From Streptomyces canus 299MFChir4.1 (GTDB lineage Bacteria; Actinomycetota; Actinomycetes; Streptomycetales; Streptomycetaceae), in NCBI RefSeq assembly GCF_000383615.1, contig NZ_KB911582.1, forward strand, positions 590,425 to 654,424: DNA of 64,000 nucleotides, in the 5' to 3' direction. Below, piece after piece: positions 24,823 to 32,930 of the stretch. The notes under the pieces are model-generated. The model did no database searches and was not told the origin of the DNA. It saw only the letters and a list, made by a program, of their open reading frames with translations. Every line of letters starts with the position of its first letter. Position 1 is the first letter of the stretch. A program made the position numbers and the translations under genes.

Positions 24823-26259
24823 TCAGAAGGGTTCGAAGTCGTCGAACTCCTGGGCCGCCTCGTCCCGTTCGGCCTGCTTGTCGCGTCGGCGCTGGGCGGC
24901 GGGCCGGGGCTCCTCGAAGCGGTGGTCCTCGCCGCGCCGGCCGAGCATCTCGGCGCCGGCCATGACGGTCGGCTCCCAGTCGAAGACGACGGCGTTGTCC
25001 TCGGGGCCGATGGCGACGCCGTCGCCCGAACGGGCGCCCGCCTTCATCAACTCCTGTTCCACACCGAGGCGGTTGAGGCGGTCGGCGAGGTAGCCGACGG
25101 CCTCGTCGTTGCTGAAGTCGGTCTGCCGCACCCAGCGCTCCGGCTTCTCGCCGCGCACCCGGAACAGCCCGTCCTCCTCGCGGACCACGCTGAAGCCCGC
25201 GTCGTCCACGGCCTTGGGCCGGATGACGATCCGGGTCGCCTCCTCCTTGGGCCTGGCGGCCCGCGCCGTGCCGACCAGGTCGGCGAGCGCGAAGGAGAGC
25301 TCCTTCAGCCCCATGTGGGCGACGGCGGACACCTCGAAGACGCGGTAGCCGCGCGCCTCCAGATCGGGCCGCACCATCTCGGCGAGGTCCTTGCCGTCCG
25401 GTACGTCGATCTTGTTCAGGACGACGATGCGGGGACGGTTGCCGAGGCCGCCGTACTCCTTGAGCTCCGCCTCGATGATGTCGAGGTCGGAGACCGGGTC
25501 GCGGTCGGACTCCAGCGTGGCGGTGTCCAGGACGTGCACGAGGACGCTGCAGCGCTCCACGTGCCGCAGGAACTCCAGGCCGAGGCCCTTGCCCTGGCTG
25601 GCGCCCGGGATCAGGCCCGGCACGTCCGCGATGGTGTAGACGGTGTCGCCCGCGGTGACCACGCCCAGGTTCGGGACCAGCGTGGTGAAGGGGTAGTCGG
25701 CGATCTTCGGCTTGGCCGCGCTCAGCACCGAGATCAGCGAGGACTTGCCCGCGCTCGGGTAGCCGACCAGTGCCACATCGGCGACCGTCTTGAGCTCCAG
25801 GACGATGTCCTGGAGGTCGCCGGGCACGCCGAGCAGCGCGAACCCGGGGGCCTTGCGGCGGGCGGAGGCCAGCGCCGCGTTGCCGAGACCGCCGCGGCCG
25901 CCCTGGGCGGCGACGTACGACGTGCCGTGCCCGACCAGGTCGGCGAGGACGTTGCCCTGCCGGTCGAGGACGACGGTGCCGTCCGGCACCGGCAGGACCA
26001 GGTCCTGGCCGTCCTTGCCGGAGCGGTTGCCGCCCTCACCGGGCTTGCCGTTGGTGGCCTTGCGGTGCGGGGAGTGGTGGTAGTCGAGCAGCGTGGTGAC
26101 GGACTGGTCGACGGTCAGGATGACGTCGCCGCCCCGTCCGCCGTTTCCGCCGTCGGGACCGCCGAGCGGCTTGAACTTCTCCCGGTGGACGGAGGCACAG
26201 CCGTGACCTCCGTTACCCGCGGCGACATGCAGTTCGACGCGGTCCACGAAGGTGGTCAT
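24823..26259 (-). CDS. obg: GTPase Obg (CgtA)
   Basis: The 478-residue protein has the Gly-rich Obg fold (about 1-155), a G domain with GYPSAGKSS near residues 167-175, [12 protein letters not shown] and NKID, and a C-terminal OCT domain typical of Gram-positive Obg with an acidic/basic tail. It binds the large ribosomal subunit and couples GTP levels to ribosome maturation; in Streptomyces it has been tied to the onset of aerial growth. It lies 121 bases downstream of rpmA, the usual order, but a hairpin in between suggests partial uncoupling. The proB gene that often follows is displaced. Confidence 0.97.
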   Translation of the reverse strand: MTTFVDRVELHVAAGNGGHGCASVHREKFKPLGGPDGGNGGRGGDVILTVDQSVTTLLDYHHSPHRKATNGKPGEGGNRSGKDGQDLVLPVPDGTVVLDRQGNVLADLVGHGTSYVAAQGGRGGLGNAALASARRKAPGFALLGVPGDLQDIVLELKTVADVALVGYPSAGKSSLISVLSAAKPKIADYPFTTLVPNLGVVTAGDTVYTIADVPGLIPGASQGKGLGLEFLRHVERCSVLVHVLDTATLESDRDPVSDLDIIEAELKEYGGLGNRPRIVVLNKIDVPDGKDLAEMVRPDLEARGYRVFEVSAVAHMGLKELSFALADLVGTARAARPKEEATRIVIRPKAVDDAGFSVVREEDGLFRVRGEKPERWVRQTDFSNDEAVGYLADRLNRLGVEQELMKAGARSGDGVAIGPEDNAVVFDWEPTVMAGAEMLGRRGEDHRFEEPRPAAQRRRDKQAERDEAAQEFDDFEPF

Positions 26260-26309
26260 GGTTCGGTGCCTCCAAAAACGGTACGAGTACTACTTCAGTA
26301 ACACGCGAA

Positions 26310-26349
26310 AGGCGGACCCGCCTTCCCACCAGGGAAGTGAGGTCCGCCT
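26310..26349 (-). terminator. terminator or attenuator between rpmA and obg
   Basis: aggcggacc (26310-26318) and ggtccgcct (26341-26349) enclose a second stem cttccc/gggaag (26322-26327, 26332-26337). It begins 32 bases past the rpmA stop, so obg may depend on read-through or its own promoter. Confidence 0.75.
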
Positions 26350-26380
26350 CGCGAAAGCTTCCGATCAGCTGCCTGAAGCG

Positions 26381-26635
26381 TCAGGCGACCGGAACGATGT
26401 TCACGACCTTGCGGCCACGGTGGGTACCGAACTCCACCGCACCGGCGTTCAGCGCGAACAGCGTGTCGTCGCCGCCACGGCCGACGCCCGCACCCGGGTG
26501 GAAGTGGGTACCGCGCTGGCGGACCAGGATCTCGCCCGCGTTGACGACCTGACCACCGAAGCGCTTCACGCCGAGGCGCTGAGCGTTGGAGTCACGACCG
26601 TTACGGGTGGACGATGCGCCCTTCTTGTGTGCCAT
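26381..26635 (-). CDS. rpmA: 50S ribosomal protein L27
   Basis: The 84-residue product starts [20 protein letters not shown], the characteristic basic tail that reaches into the peptidyl-transferase centre. It continues with [18 protein letters not shown] and ends in the VEFGT...VVNIVPV segment. Length and sequence are standard. The N-terminus is not of the cleaved Firmicutes type. It follows rplU by 14 bases and is surely co-transcribed. Confidence 0.98.
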   Translation of the reverse strand: MAHKKGASSTRNGRDSNAQRLGVKRFGGQVVNAGEILVRQRGTHFHPGAGVGRGGDDTLFALNAGAVEFGTHRGRKVVNIVPVA

Positions 26636-26649
26636 CTCTCCTCAGTCCC

Positions 26650-26970
26650 TTACTTCGCAGCCGCGGGGATCTCAGTGACCTTGATCGCCGTGTACTGCTG
26701 GCGGTGGCCCTGACGACGGCGGTAGCCGGTCTTGTTCTTGTAGCGAAGGATGTCGATCTTGACGCCCTTGTGGTGGTCCACGACCTCGGCCTGGACCTTG
26801 ATGCCGGCCAGGACCCACGGGTCGCTGGTCACAGCGTCGCCGTCGACAACGAGCAGGGTCGAGAGCTCGACCGTGTCGCCAACCTTGGCAGTGGAAATCT
26901 TGTCAACCTCAACGATGTCGCCGACAGCAACCTTGTGCTGGCGACCACCGCTGCGCACGATGGCGTACAC
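26650..26970 (-). CDS. rplU: 50S ribosomal protein L21
   Basis: GTG at 26968-26970 ([14 protein letters not shown]) gives 106 residues, the normal L21 size; the open frame upstream to 27105 is leader. The C-terminal [25 protein letters not shown] region (here [15 protein letters not shown]) is diagnostic. L21 binds 23S rRNA early in large-subunit assembly. GAGAGAGTGAG upstream acts as the Shine-Dalgarno region. The gene heads rplU-rpmA, with obg beyond a hairpin. Confidence 0.98.
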   Translation of the reverse strand: MYAIVRSGGRQHKVAVGDIVEVDKISTAKVGDTVELSTLLVVDGDAVTSDPWVLAGIKVQAEVVDHHKGVKIDILRYKNKTGYRRRQGHRQQYTAIKVTEIPAAAK

Positions 26971-27085
26971 GCGGATCTCACTCTCTCGCTCGGGAACGGC
27001 ACCCCCGCAGTCCAGCCGCCCGGCAGAACGAGCGGCCTCTCCCGGCCAGAACAGCGACCCGAGAGGAAGAGGTTTACGGGGATGT

Positions 27086-27108
27086 GGCGTGTCACCAGTG
27101 GACACGCC
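27086..27108 (-). other. hairpin in the rplU 5' leader
   Basis: ggcgtgtc (27086-27093) and gacacgcc (27101-27108) form a perfect 8-bp stem with a 7-base loop, just after the predicted start of transcription. The leader is about 140 bases long. A role in L21 autoregulation is possible but unproven. Confidence 0.45.
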
Positions 27109-27116
27109 GACGGTCT

Positions 27117-27146
27117 AGGTTACGGGGCCGCGGCCGAACGGGTCAA
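27117..27146 (-). promoter_or_regulatory. putative promoter of rplU-rpmA
   Basis: On the minus strand TTGACC (27141-27146) and TAACCT (27117-27122) are separated by 18 bases, a good housekeeping-sigma match. It lies 31 bases beyond the stop of rmlC, so the rhamnose operon and the ribosomal operon abut with no visible terminator. Confidence 0.6.
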
Positions 27147-27176
27147 ACCGGGCCCCGTCGCGTTCAAACCCACGCG

Positions 27177-27770
27177 TCAGGAGCCGAGGCTCTCCCGGTA
27201 CGCCACGCACTCCTCGTAGGAGGGCAGCAGCCCCTGCTCACGGGCCTCGGCCAGGGTGGGCGCCTGCTCGTCCTTGGGCGAGAGCAGCGGGGCGACCCCG
27301 TCGGGCCACTCGATGCCGATCTCCGGGTCGAGCGGGTGGATGCCGTGCTCACGCTCGGGCGCGTAGCCCTCCGAGCAGAGGTAGACCACGGTGGCGTCGT
27401 CGGTGAGCGCCATGAACCCGTGGCCGAGTCCCTCCGAGAGGTAGACGGCGTGGTGGTCCTGGTCGTCGAGGCGGACGATCTCCCACTGGCCGAATGTGGG
27501 CGAGCCCACCCGGATGTCCACGATCACGTCGAGGATCGCGCCGCGCACGCACTTGACGTACTTGGCCTGCCCGGGCGGCACGTCGGCGAAGTGGATGCCG
27601 CGCAGGGTGCCCCGGCTGGAGACCGACATGTTGGCCTGGGCCAGCCCGAGCGAGTGTCCGGCGGCCTCCGCGAAGACGGGGGCCTTGAACCACTCGTGGA
27701 AGCTGCCCCGGCCGTCGGGGAAGACCTTCGGCTCGAACACCCAGGCACCGGAGATGGAAAGGGGTCGCAT
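27177..27770 (-). CDS. rfbC: dTDP-4-dehydrorhamnose 3,5-epimerase
   Basis: ATG at 27768-27770 gives 197 residues. RGTLRGIHF carries the catalytic histidine; VKCVRGAILDVIVDIR, GHGFMAL and VVYLCSEGYAPEREHGIHPLDP (in two parts) are family signatures. It epimerises dTDP-4-keto-6-deoxyglucose at C3 and C5, the third step to dTDP-L-rhamnose. It is the last gene of the five-gene operon, 8 bases after the glycosyltransferase stop. All residues expected for the true epimerase rather than a mono-epimerase appear present, though I did not align it. Confidence 0.94.
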   Translation of the reverse strand: MRPLSISGAWVFEPKVFPDGRGSFHEWFKAPVFAEAAGHSLGLAQANMSVSSRGTLRGIHFADVPPGQAKYVKCVRGAILDVIVDIRVGSPTFGQWEIVRLDDQDHHAVYLSEGLGHGFMALTDDATVVYLCSEGYAPEREHGIHPLDPEIGIEWPDGVAPLLSPKDEQAPTLAEAREQGLLPSYEECVAYRESLGS

Positions 27771-27778
27771 CGGGGGTC

Positions 27779-29779
27779 TCAGCCCTTCTTCTGGTTGGTC
27801 AGGGCGCGCTTGATGCGCCCGGCGGCCCGGCGCCACAGCGGGCGCGGCGCGGCGGCCTTCTTCTTGGGGGCGCTCGGAGCGGCCTTCTTCGTGGCGGACG
27901 GCGTGTGCCGGTCGATCACCTTGGCGGCGCCGTCGGCGTCCACCACGACATCGACGGGGAGCCGGGTCCACTTGCGCTCACCGCGGGCCGCGGAGGGCAC
28001 CCCGACCCGGACCGCCCAGCGCATGCCGGTGAGCTTCTCCAGCGGCAGCGTGGCGGTGGCGATACGGCCGTCCAGCGTGGCGTCGGCCGGGTACTTGCCG
28101 ACGTTCTTGCGCTCGAAGCGCAGCTGAACGGTGTCTCCGCCGGTCGCGGCGAGGTGCAGCGGCAGGGGCAGCCGTACGGCCGAGCCCTCGACGGTTCCCT
28201 CGGCGGGCGGCATGAAGGCGACCGCCTCGCCCTCCAGCTTGTTCGTGTGCTGGTCGACGTCGAGCGAGAGGTTGCCCGGTCCGTCGGTCCAGTACGGCAG
28301 GACGAGCCGCTGGGACTCGCCGGTGAGGGCGGCCAGGCGGCCGGTCTCGACGTCCTCGCCGCGCACCGCGCCGAGCCGGGTCTCCTTGCTCCAGCCGCAG
28401 GACTTGATCCTGAGGTGCAGGTCCCAGATGCCCTTGTCGAGCGGGGCGCCGGAGGCCGCGGTCTCGGGGTCGAGCTCGGCGCGGGCGGAGATCCGCTGGC
28501 GGAAGACCCCGTCCCCGGCCGCGATCTCGTGCAGCTCGCTCTTCACGGGCAGGTAGAACTGCCGGGCGTCCTCGCGGTGCCGGACCACCAGGTCCACATC
28601 GCTCTTGGCGAGCGGGGCGTCCAGCTTGATGCCCTGGTCGTCGAGTGCCTTGAGGGCCTCGTCGGACAGCGGCAGACCGAGCAGCCGGCGCGCGCCGTCC
28701 TGACGGAAGGTCATCGGCTCGTCGCCGATGTGCAGTTCGGAGTCGAAGCCGACCTTCAGGATGCCGTCCTGCCACTCCAGCGAGGTGAGTTCGCCGGTCG
28801 GCTTGATCCCGGCCTCCCACTCGGCGAGTGCGCGGATGTCCTGGTAGCGGTCGGCGAAGACCAGCCCCGCGACCACCTTCTGGGTGAGGCCGAGGCGGGC
28901 GACGACACCGGGCCCGAAGCGCTCGGTGACCACCTTGTGGATCTCGGTGTACAGCTCCTCGGCGTAGTCCTCGGGGAGCTTGAGGAGGCGCTTGCCGCGC
29001 AGCCGCTCGACCATCTCGTTGCGCAGCCAGCGGCTGAACAGCTTGTCGCGCAGCGCACCGGGCTCGGTCAGCGACTCGACGACGTCGAGGGCCTCGCGCA
29101 GGTTGCCGAAGTAGCCGACCGGGTCGAAGCGCTGGAAGCCGGCGTTGGAGCCGTCGTCACGGGTGATGTGGTAGTAGCACAGGTAGTCGCCGAGGACGGA
29201 GACGTTCTTCGCGCGCAGATAGGTCTCCACGACGAAGACGTGGTCCTCAAGGCGGCGGCGACCCTCCTTGAAGCGGATCCCGTGCTCGTTGAGGAACTCC
29301 CGCCGGAACATCTTGTGCGGGGTGAGGCTGTCGATCAGCGGCGCGTCGGCGACGGTGGCGCGCGGCCGGTTGACCCGGAACAGCTCCTGCGGGACCGGGC
29401 GTCCGATGCCCGCCATCTTCCCGACGACCACATCGGCCTCATTGGCCTTGCCGTAGTCGTACATCCGCTCAAGGGCCTCGTCGCCGAGCCAGTCGTCGTG
29501 GTCGACGAACATGACGTACTCGCCCTGGGCGGCCTCGATGCCGGTGTTGCGGGGCCTGCCCGACCAGCCGGAGGACTCCTGGTGGATGACGTGGAAGTGC
29601 GGGTGCTCGGCGGCGAGCTGGTCCAGGCGGGCCGGCGTCTCGTCGGTGGACCCGTCGTTGACGAAGAAGACCTCGAACTCGTCCGGGGTCAGGCTCTGCC
29701 GGAGCAGGCCCGTGATGCAGTCCTCGACGTACTTGCCGGGGTTGTAGACCGCGATGACGACGCTGACCTTGACCGTCAC
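27779..29779 (-). CDS. large GT2 glycosyltransferase with C-terminal beta-rich domains
   Basis: This 666-residue protein begins at GTG 29777-29779, overlapping the rmlD stop by 4 bases. Residues about 1-320 form a GT-A domain: KVSVVIAVYNPGKYVEDCI, VNDGSTDET, RNTGIEAAQGEYVMFVDHDD and RRLEDHVFV. Residues about 340-620 look like beta-sandwich stem domains, followed by a Lys/Ala-rich linker and a basic tail (RRAAGRIKRALTNQKKG) that may sit on the membrane. The layout resembles TarS-like wall teichoic acid glycosyltransferases. In a rhamnose operon it most likely transfers rhamnose to a wall polymer. Donor and acceptor are inferred only. Confidence 0.83.
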   Translation of the reverse strand: MTVKVSVVIAVYNPGKYVEDCITGLLRQSLTPDEFEVFFVNDGSTDETPARLDQLAAEHPHFHVIHQESSGWSGRPRNTGIEAAQGEYVMFVDHDDWLGDEALERMYDYGKANEADVVVGKMAGIGRPVPQELFRVNRPRATVADAPLIDSLTPHKMFRREFLNEHGIRFKEGRRRLEDHVFVVETYLRAKNVSVLGDYLCYYHITRDDGSNAGFQRFDPVGYFGNLREALDVVESLTEPGALRDKLFSRWLRNEMVERLRGKRLLKLPEDYAEELYTEIHKVVTERFGPGVVARLGLTQKVVAGLVFADRYQDIRALAEWEAGIKPTGELTSLEWQDGILKVGFDSELHIGDEPMTFRQDGARRLLGLPLSDEALKALDDQGIKLDAPLAKSDVDLVVRHREDARQFYLPVKSELHEIAAGDGVFRQRISARAELDPETAASGAPLDKGIWDLHLRIKSCGWSKETRLGAVRGEDVETGRLAALTGESQRLVLPYWTDGPGNLSLDVDQHTNKLEGEAVAFMPPAEGTVEGSAVRLPLPLHLAATGGDTVQLRFERKNVGKYPADATLDGRIATATLPLEKLTGMRWAVRVGVPSAARGERKWTRLPVDVVVDADGAAKVIDRHTPSATKKAAPSAPKKKAAAPRPLWRRAAGRIKRALTNQKKG

Positions 29780-30672
29780 GCCGTGTTCTCCTTCAGATGG
29801 ACCCGGTGGATCTCCGGGAAGGCCTCGGTGAGAGCCGTGCGCCAGTCGCGCAGCGGCTCGATGCCGGCCTCGGCGAACCGGCCGTGGCCGAGGACGCTGT
29901 AGGCGGGACGGGGGGCGGGGCGTACGAACGCGGCGCTGGTGGTGGGGCGGACCCGGTCCGGGTCGGTGCCGAGCAGCCGGAAGATCTCCTGGGTGAAGCC
30001 GTGCCAGGTGGTCTCGCCGGAGTTGGTGCCGTGGTAGACGCCGGCCGGGGCGGTGCCGGCCAGGGCGCCGAGGCCCAACTCGACCAGGAGGCCCGCGAGA
30101 TCGGCGCTCCAGGTGGGCTGGCCACGCTGGTCGTCGACGACGTCCAGGGTGTCCTTGACGCCCTCCAGCTTGATCATCGTCTTGACGAAGTTGGGGCCGC
30201 CGGTGCCGTAGAGCCAGGCGGTGCGCACGACGTAGCCGCGCTCGGTCGCCAGGACCGCCTTCTCGCCGGCCAGCTTGGTGCGGCCGTAGGCGCTGCGGGG
30301 GGCGGTGGGCGCGTCCTCGGCGTACGGCGTGGTGGCGTCCCCGGCGAACACGTAGTCCGTGGAGACGTGCAGCAGGACGGCGCCGGTGCGGGCGCAGGCA
30401 TCGGCGAGATTGCGCGGCCCGTCGCCGTTGATGGCGAGCGCCTCGTCCTCACGGGTCTCGGCGTCGTCGACGGCGGTCCAGGCGGCGCAGTTGACGACCA
30501 CGGCGGGCCGGTGCTCTTCGAGAGCCGCGCTCACGGCGTCGGCGTCGGTGAGGTCCAGCGCCTTGCGGTCGAGGGCGACGAACCGCTCCCCCGACTGGGC
30601 CAGCCGGGCCAGGACATCCTGGCCCAGCATGCCGCCCGCGCCCGTGACCAGCCAGGTGCGGTTGTCGGTCAC
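29776..30672 (-). CDS. rfbD: dTDP-4-dehydrorhamnose reductase
   Basis: GTG at 30670-30672 overlaps the rmlB stop by 4 bases and gives 298 residues. The SDR-type Rossmann motif is WLVTGAGGMLGQDVL, HVSTDYVFAGD follows, and YGRTKLAGE is the YxxxK active site. It carries out the last reduction to dTDP-L-rhamnose. Its stop overlaps the glycosyltransferase start by 4 bases, so the three genes are translationally coupled. Confidence 0.95.
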   Translation of the reverse strand: MTDNRTWLVTGAGGMLGQDVLARLAQSGERFVALDRKALDLTDADAVSAALEEHRPAVVVNCAAWTAVDDAETREDEALAINGDGPRNLADACARTGAVLLHVSTDYVFAGDATTPYAEDAPTAPRSAYGRTKLAGEKAVLATERGYVVRTAWLYGTGGPNFVKTMIKLEGVKDTLDVVDDQRGQPTWSADLAGLLVELGLGALAGTAPAGVYHGTNSGETTWHGFTQEIFRLLGTDPDRVRPTTSAAFVRPAPRPAYSVLGHGRFAEAGIEPLRDWRTALTEAFPEIHRVHLKENTA

Positions 30673-31655
30673 AGCGCGGCCCGCTCCTTCAGCGGCTCCC
30701 ACCAGGCGCGGTTGTCGCGGTACCACTGCACGGTCTCGGCGAGGCCCTGCTCGAAGCTCTTGCGGGGCTCGTAGCCGAGCTCCTCGCGGATCTTCGTGCA
30801 GTCGACGGAGTAGCGGCGGTCGTGGCCCTTGCGGTCCTCGACGTACTCGACGCTGGTCTCCCAGTCGGCGCCGCACGCCTTCAGCAGCAGCCCGGTGAGC
30901 TCCTTGTTGGAGAGCTCGGTGCCGCCGCCGATGTTGTAGACCTCGCCCGCGCGGCCCTTGGTGCGCACCAGCTCGATGCCCTGGACGTGGTCGTCGATGT
31001 GCAGCCAGTCGCGGACGTTGCCGCCGTCGCCGTACAGCGGGACCTTCTTGCCGTCGAGGAGGTTGGTCACGAAGAGCGGGATGACCTTCTCGGGGAAGTG
31101 GTGGTGCCCGTAGTTGTTGGAGCAGCGGGTCACGCGCACGTCCAGGCCGTGGGTGCGGTGGTACGACAGCGCGATCAGGTCGCTGGACGCCTTCGCCGAG
31201 GAGTACGGCGAGTTGGGCTCCAGCGGGTGCGTCTCGGGCCAGGAACCCTCGTCGATCGAGCCGTAGACCTCGTCGGTGGAGATGTGCACGAAGGTCTTGA
31301 TGCCCGCGCGGTGGGCCGCGTCGATGAGGGTGTGGGTGCCGACCACGTTGGTGCGCACGAACTCGGCGCCCCCGTCGATGGAACGGTCGACGTGCGACTC
31401 GGCGGCGAAGTGCACCACCTGGTCGTGCTCGGCCATCAGCTTGCCGACCAGCTCGGGGTCGCAGATGTCGCCCTGCACGAAGGCGAATCCGGGGTGCTCG
31501 CGCACCTCGTCGAGGTTGGCCGGGTTGCCCGCGTAGGTCAGCTTGTCGAGGACGGTGACCGAGACGTCACCGGGTCCCTCGGGGCCGAGCACGGTACGGA
31601 CGTAGTGCGAGCCGATGAAGCCGGCACCGCCGGTCACCAGAATCCGAGTGGTCAT
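30669..31655 (-). CDS. rfbB: dTDP-glucose 4,6-dehydratase
   Basis: The 328-residue protein has the extended-SDR signature ILVTGGAGFIGSHYVR, HISTDEVYGS and YSSAKASSD (YxxxK). It makes dTDP-4-keto-6-deoxy-D-glucose with bound NAD. Close resemblance to the StrE-type enzymes of streptomycetes is expected. Its ATG overlaps the rmlA stop by 4 bases (ATGA). The product also feeds antibiotic sugars, but the adjacent rmlC and rmlD point to rhamnose. Confidence 0.96.
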   Translation of the reverse strand: MTTRILVTGGAGFIGSHYVRTVLGPEGPGDVSVTVLDKLTYAGNPANLDEVREHPGFAFVQGDICDPELVGKLMAEHDQVVHFAAESHVDRSIDGGAEFVRTNVVGTHTLIDAAHRAGIKTFVHISTDEVYGSIDEGSWPETHPLEPNSPYSSAKASSDLIALSYHRTHGLDVRVTRCSNNYGHHHFPEKVIPLFVTNLLDGKKVPLYGDGGNVRDWLHIDDHVQGIELVRTKGRAGEVYNIGGGTELSNKELTGLLLKACGADWETSVEYVEDRKGHDRRYSVDCTKIREELGYEPRKSFEQGLAETVQWYRDNRAWWEPLKERAAL

Positions 31656-32719
31656 GAAGAGATCTGCACCTTGCTGTGATCACCGAGCACGAGCCGGTGT
31701 GCCTTGGGGTTACGGGGCGCGGGCGTGACCTCGACGTCACGTCCGATGAGCGAGGCCTCCACGCGGCGCACGCCGGTCACGGACGAGCCGCGCAGCACGA
31801 TGGAGTACTCGATTTCGCTGTCCTCGATCCGGCAGTCCTCGGAGACGGACGTGAACGGACCGATGTAGGCGTCGTTGACCACCGTGCCGGCACCGATGAT
31901 GGCAGGCCCGACGATCCGGCTGCCACTGACGCTGGCACCCGCCTCGATGCGGACCCGGCCGATGATCTCGCTGCTCTCGTCGACCGTGCCCTCGTTCACC
32001 GGATCGACGGTCTCCAGGACCGACCGGTTGACCTCCAGCATGTCGGTGACGTTGCCGGTGTCCTTCCAGTAGCCGGAGATGGCCGTGGAGCGGACGTCAC
32101 GCTTCTGGTCGATCAGCCACTGGATCGCGTGGGTGATCTCCAGCTCGCCGCGCCAGGACGGCTCGATGGAGCGGACGGCCTCGTGAATGGCCGGGGTGAA
32201 GAGGTAGACACCGACGAGTGCCAGGTCGCTCTTGGGCTGCTTCGGCTTCTCCTCCAGGCCCACCACGCGGCCCTCACCGTCGAGTTCGGCGACACCGAAG
32301 GAGGTGGGGTTGGGGACGCGGGTCAGCAGGATCTGCGCCTCGGGCCGCTCGGCGCGGAACTCGTCCACCAGACCGGTGATGCCACCGACGATGAAGTTGT
32401 CGCCGAGGTACATGACGAAGTCCTCGTCACCGAGGAACTCCTGCGCGATGAGGACGGCGTGGGCGAGGCCCAGCGGCGCGTCCTGCGGGATGTAGGTGAC
32501 CTTGATCCCGAACTGGGAGCCGTCACCGACCGCCGCGCGGATCTCGTCCGCGGTGTCGCCGACGACGATGCCGACCTCGCTGATCCCGGCCTCGGCGATC
32601 GCCTCCAGGCCGTAGAACAGCACCGGCTTGTTGGCGACCGGCACCAACTGCTTGGCGGAGGTGTGGGTGATCGGGCGGAGGCGGGTGCCCGCTCCCCCGG
32701 AGAGCACGAGAGCCTTCAC
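31652..32719 (-). CDS. rfbA: glucose-1-phosphate thymidylyltransferase, long form (RmlA/StrD-like)
   Basis: The 355-residue protein starts MKALVLSGGAGTRLRPITH, the nucleotidyltransferase loop, followed by PDAPLGLAHAV-type and MYLGDNFI motifs. It is about 60 residues longer than classical RmlA. The extra C-terminal part (IIGRVRIEAGASVSGSRIVG...) reads as left-handed beta-helix hexapeptide repeats, as in StrD-type enzymes. It makes dTDP-glucose, the first step of the pathway, and heads the five-gene operon. An A/T-rich stretch just upstream (about 32728-32750) probably holds the promoter, but I could not fit a convincing -35/-10 pair. Confidence 0.95.
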   Translation of the reverse strand: MKALVLSGGAGTRLRPITHTSAKQLVPVANKPVLFYGLEAIAEAGISEVGIVVGDTADEIRAAVGDGSQFGIKVTYIPQDAPLGLAHAVLIAQEFLGDEDFVMYLGDNFIVGGITGLVDEFRAERPEAQILLTRVPNPTSFGVAELDGEGRVVGLEEKPKQPKSDLALVGVYLFTPAIHEAVRSIEPSWRGELEITHAIQWLIDQKRDVRSTAISGYWKDTGNVTDMLEVNRSVLETVDPVNEGTVDESSEIIGRVRIEAGASVSGSRIVGPAIIGAGTVVNDAYIGPFTSVSEDCRIEDSEIEYSIVLRGSSVTGVRRVEASLIGRDVEVTPAPRNPKAHRLVLGDHSKVQISS

Positions 32720-32858
32720 GAAAGTCCCTATTTGTCTAATTTAAGCGTCAATCTCGGCTCACATCATAACCCTGGGGACAGGACCGGGATTCACCGGCCA
32801 TTCACATGATCGATCACCGGTTGACAACTTTCCGTCGGACGCAATACCCACAGAATCA

Positions 32859-32894
32859 CGAAATCCGCCCCCGTCGAACCGGGAGCGGATTTCG
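32859..32894 (-). terminator. terminator of rne
   Basis: 15-base arms at 32859-32873 and 32880-32894 with a 6-base loop. The imperfect pair is a U-G wobble on the minus strand only. It starts 36 bases past the rne stop and isolates rne from the rhamnose operon. Confidence 0.85.
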
Positions 32895-32930
32895 ATCTTC
32901 AGACGGCTGAAATTGTGCGGTGCCCGTGCG

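Noticed and set aside
27177..32719. Antibiotic deoxysugar cluster
   Set aside because: Only the four rhamnose genes and one GT2 are present; no aminotransferase, methyltransferase, polyketide or peptide synthase genes nearby.
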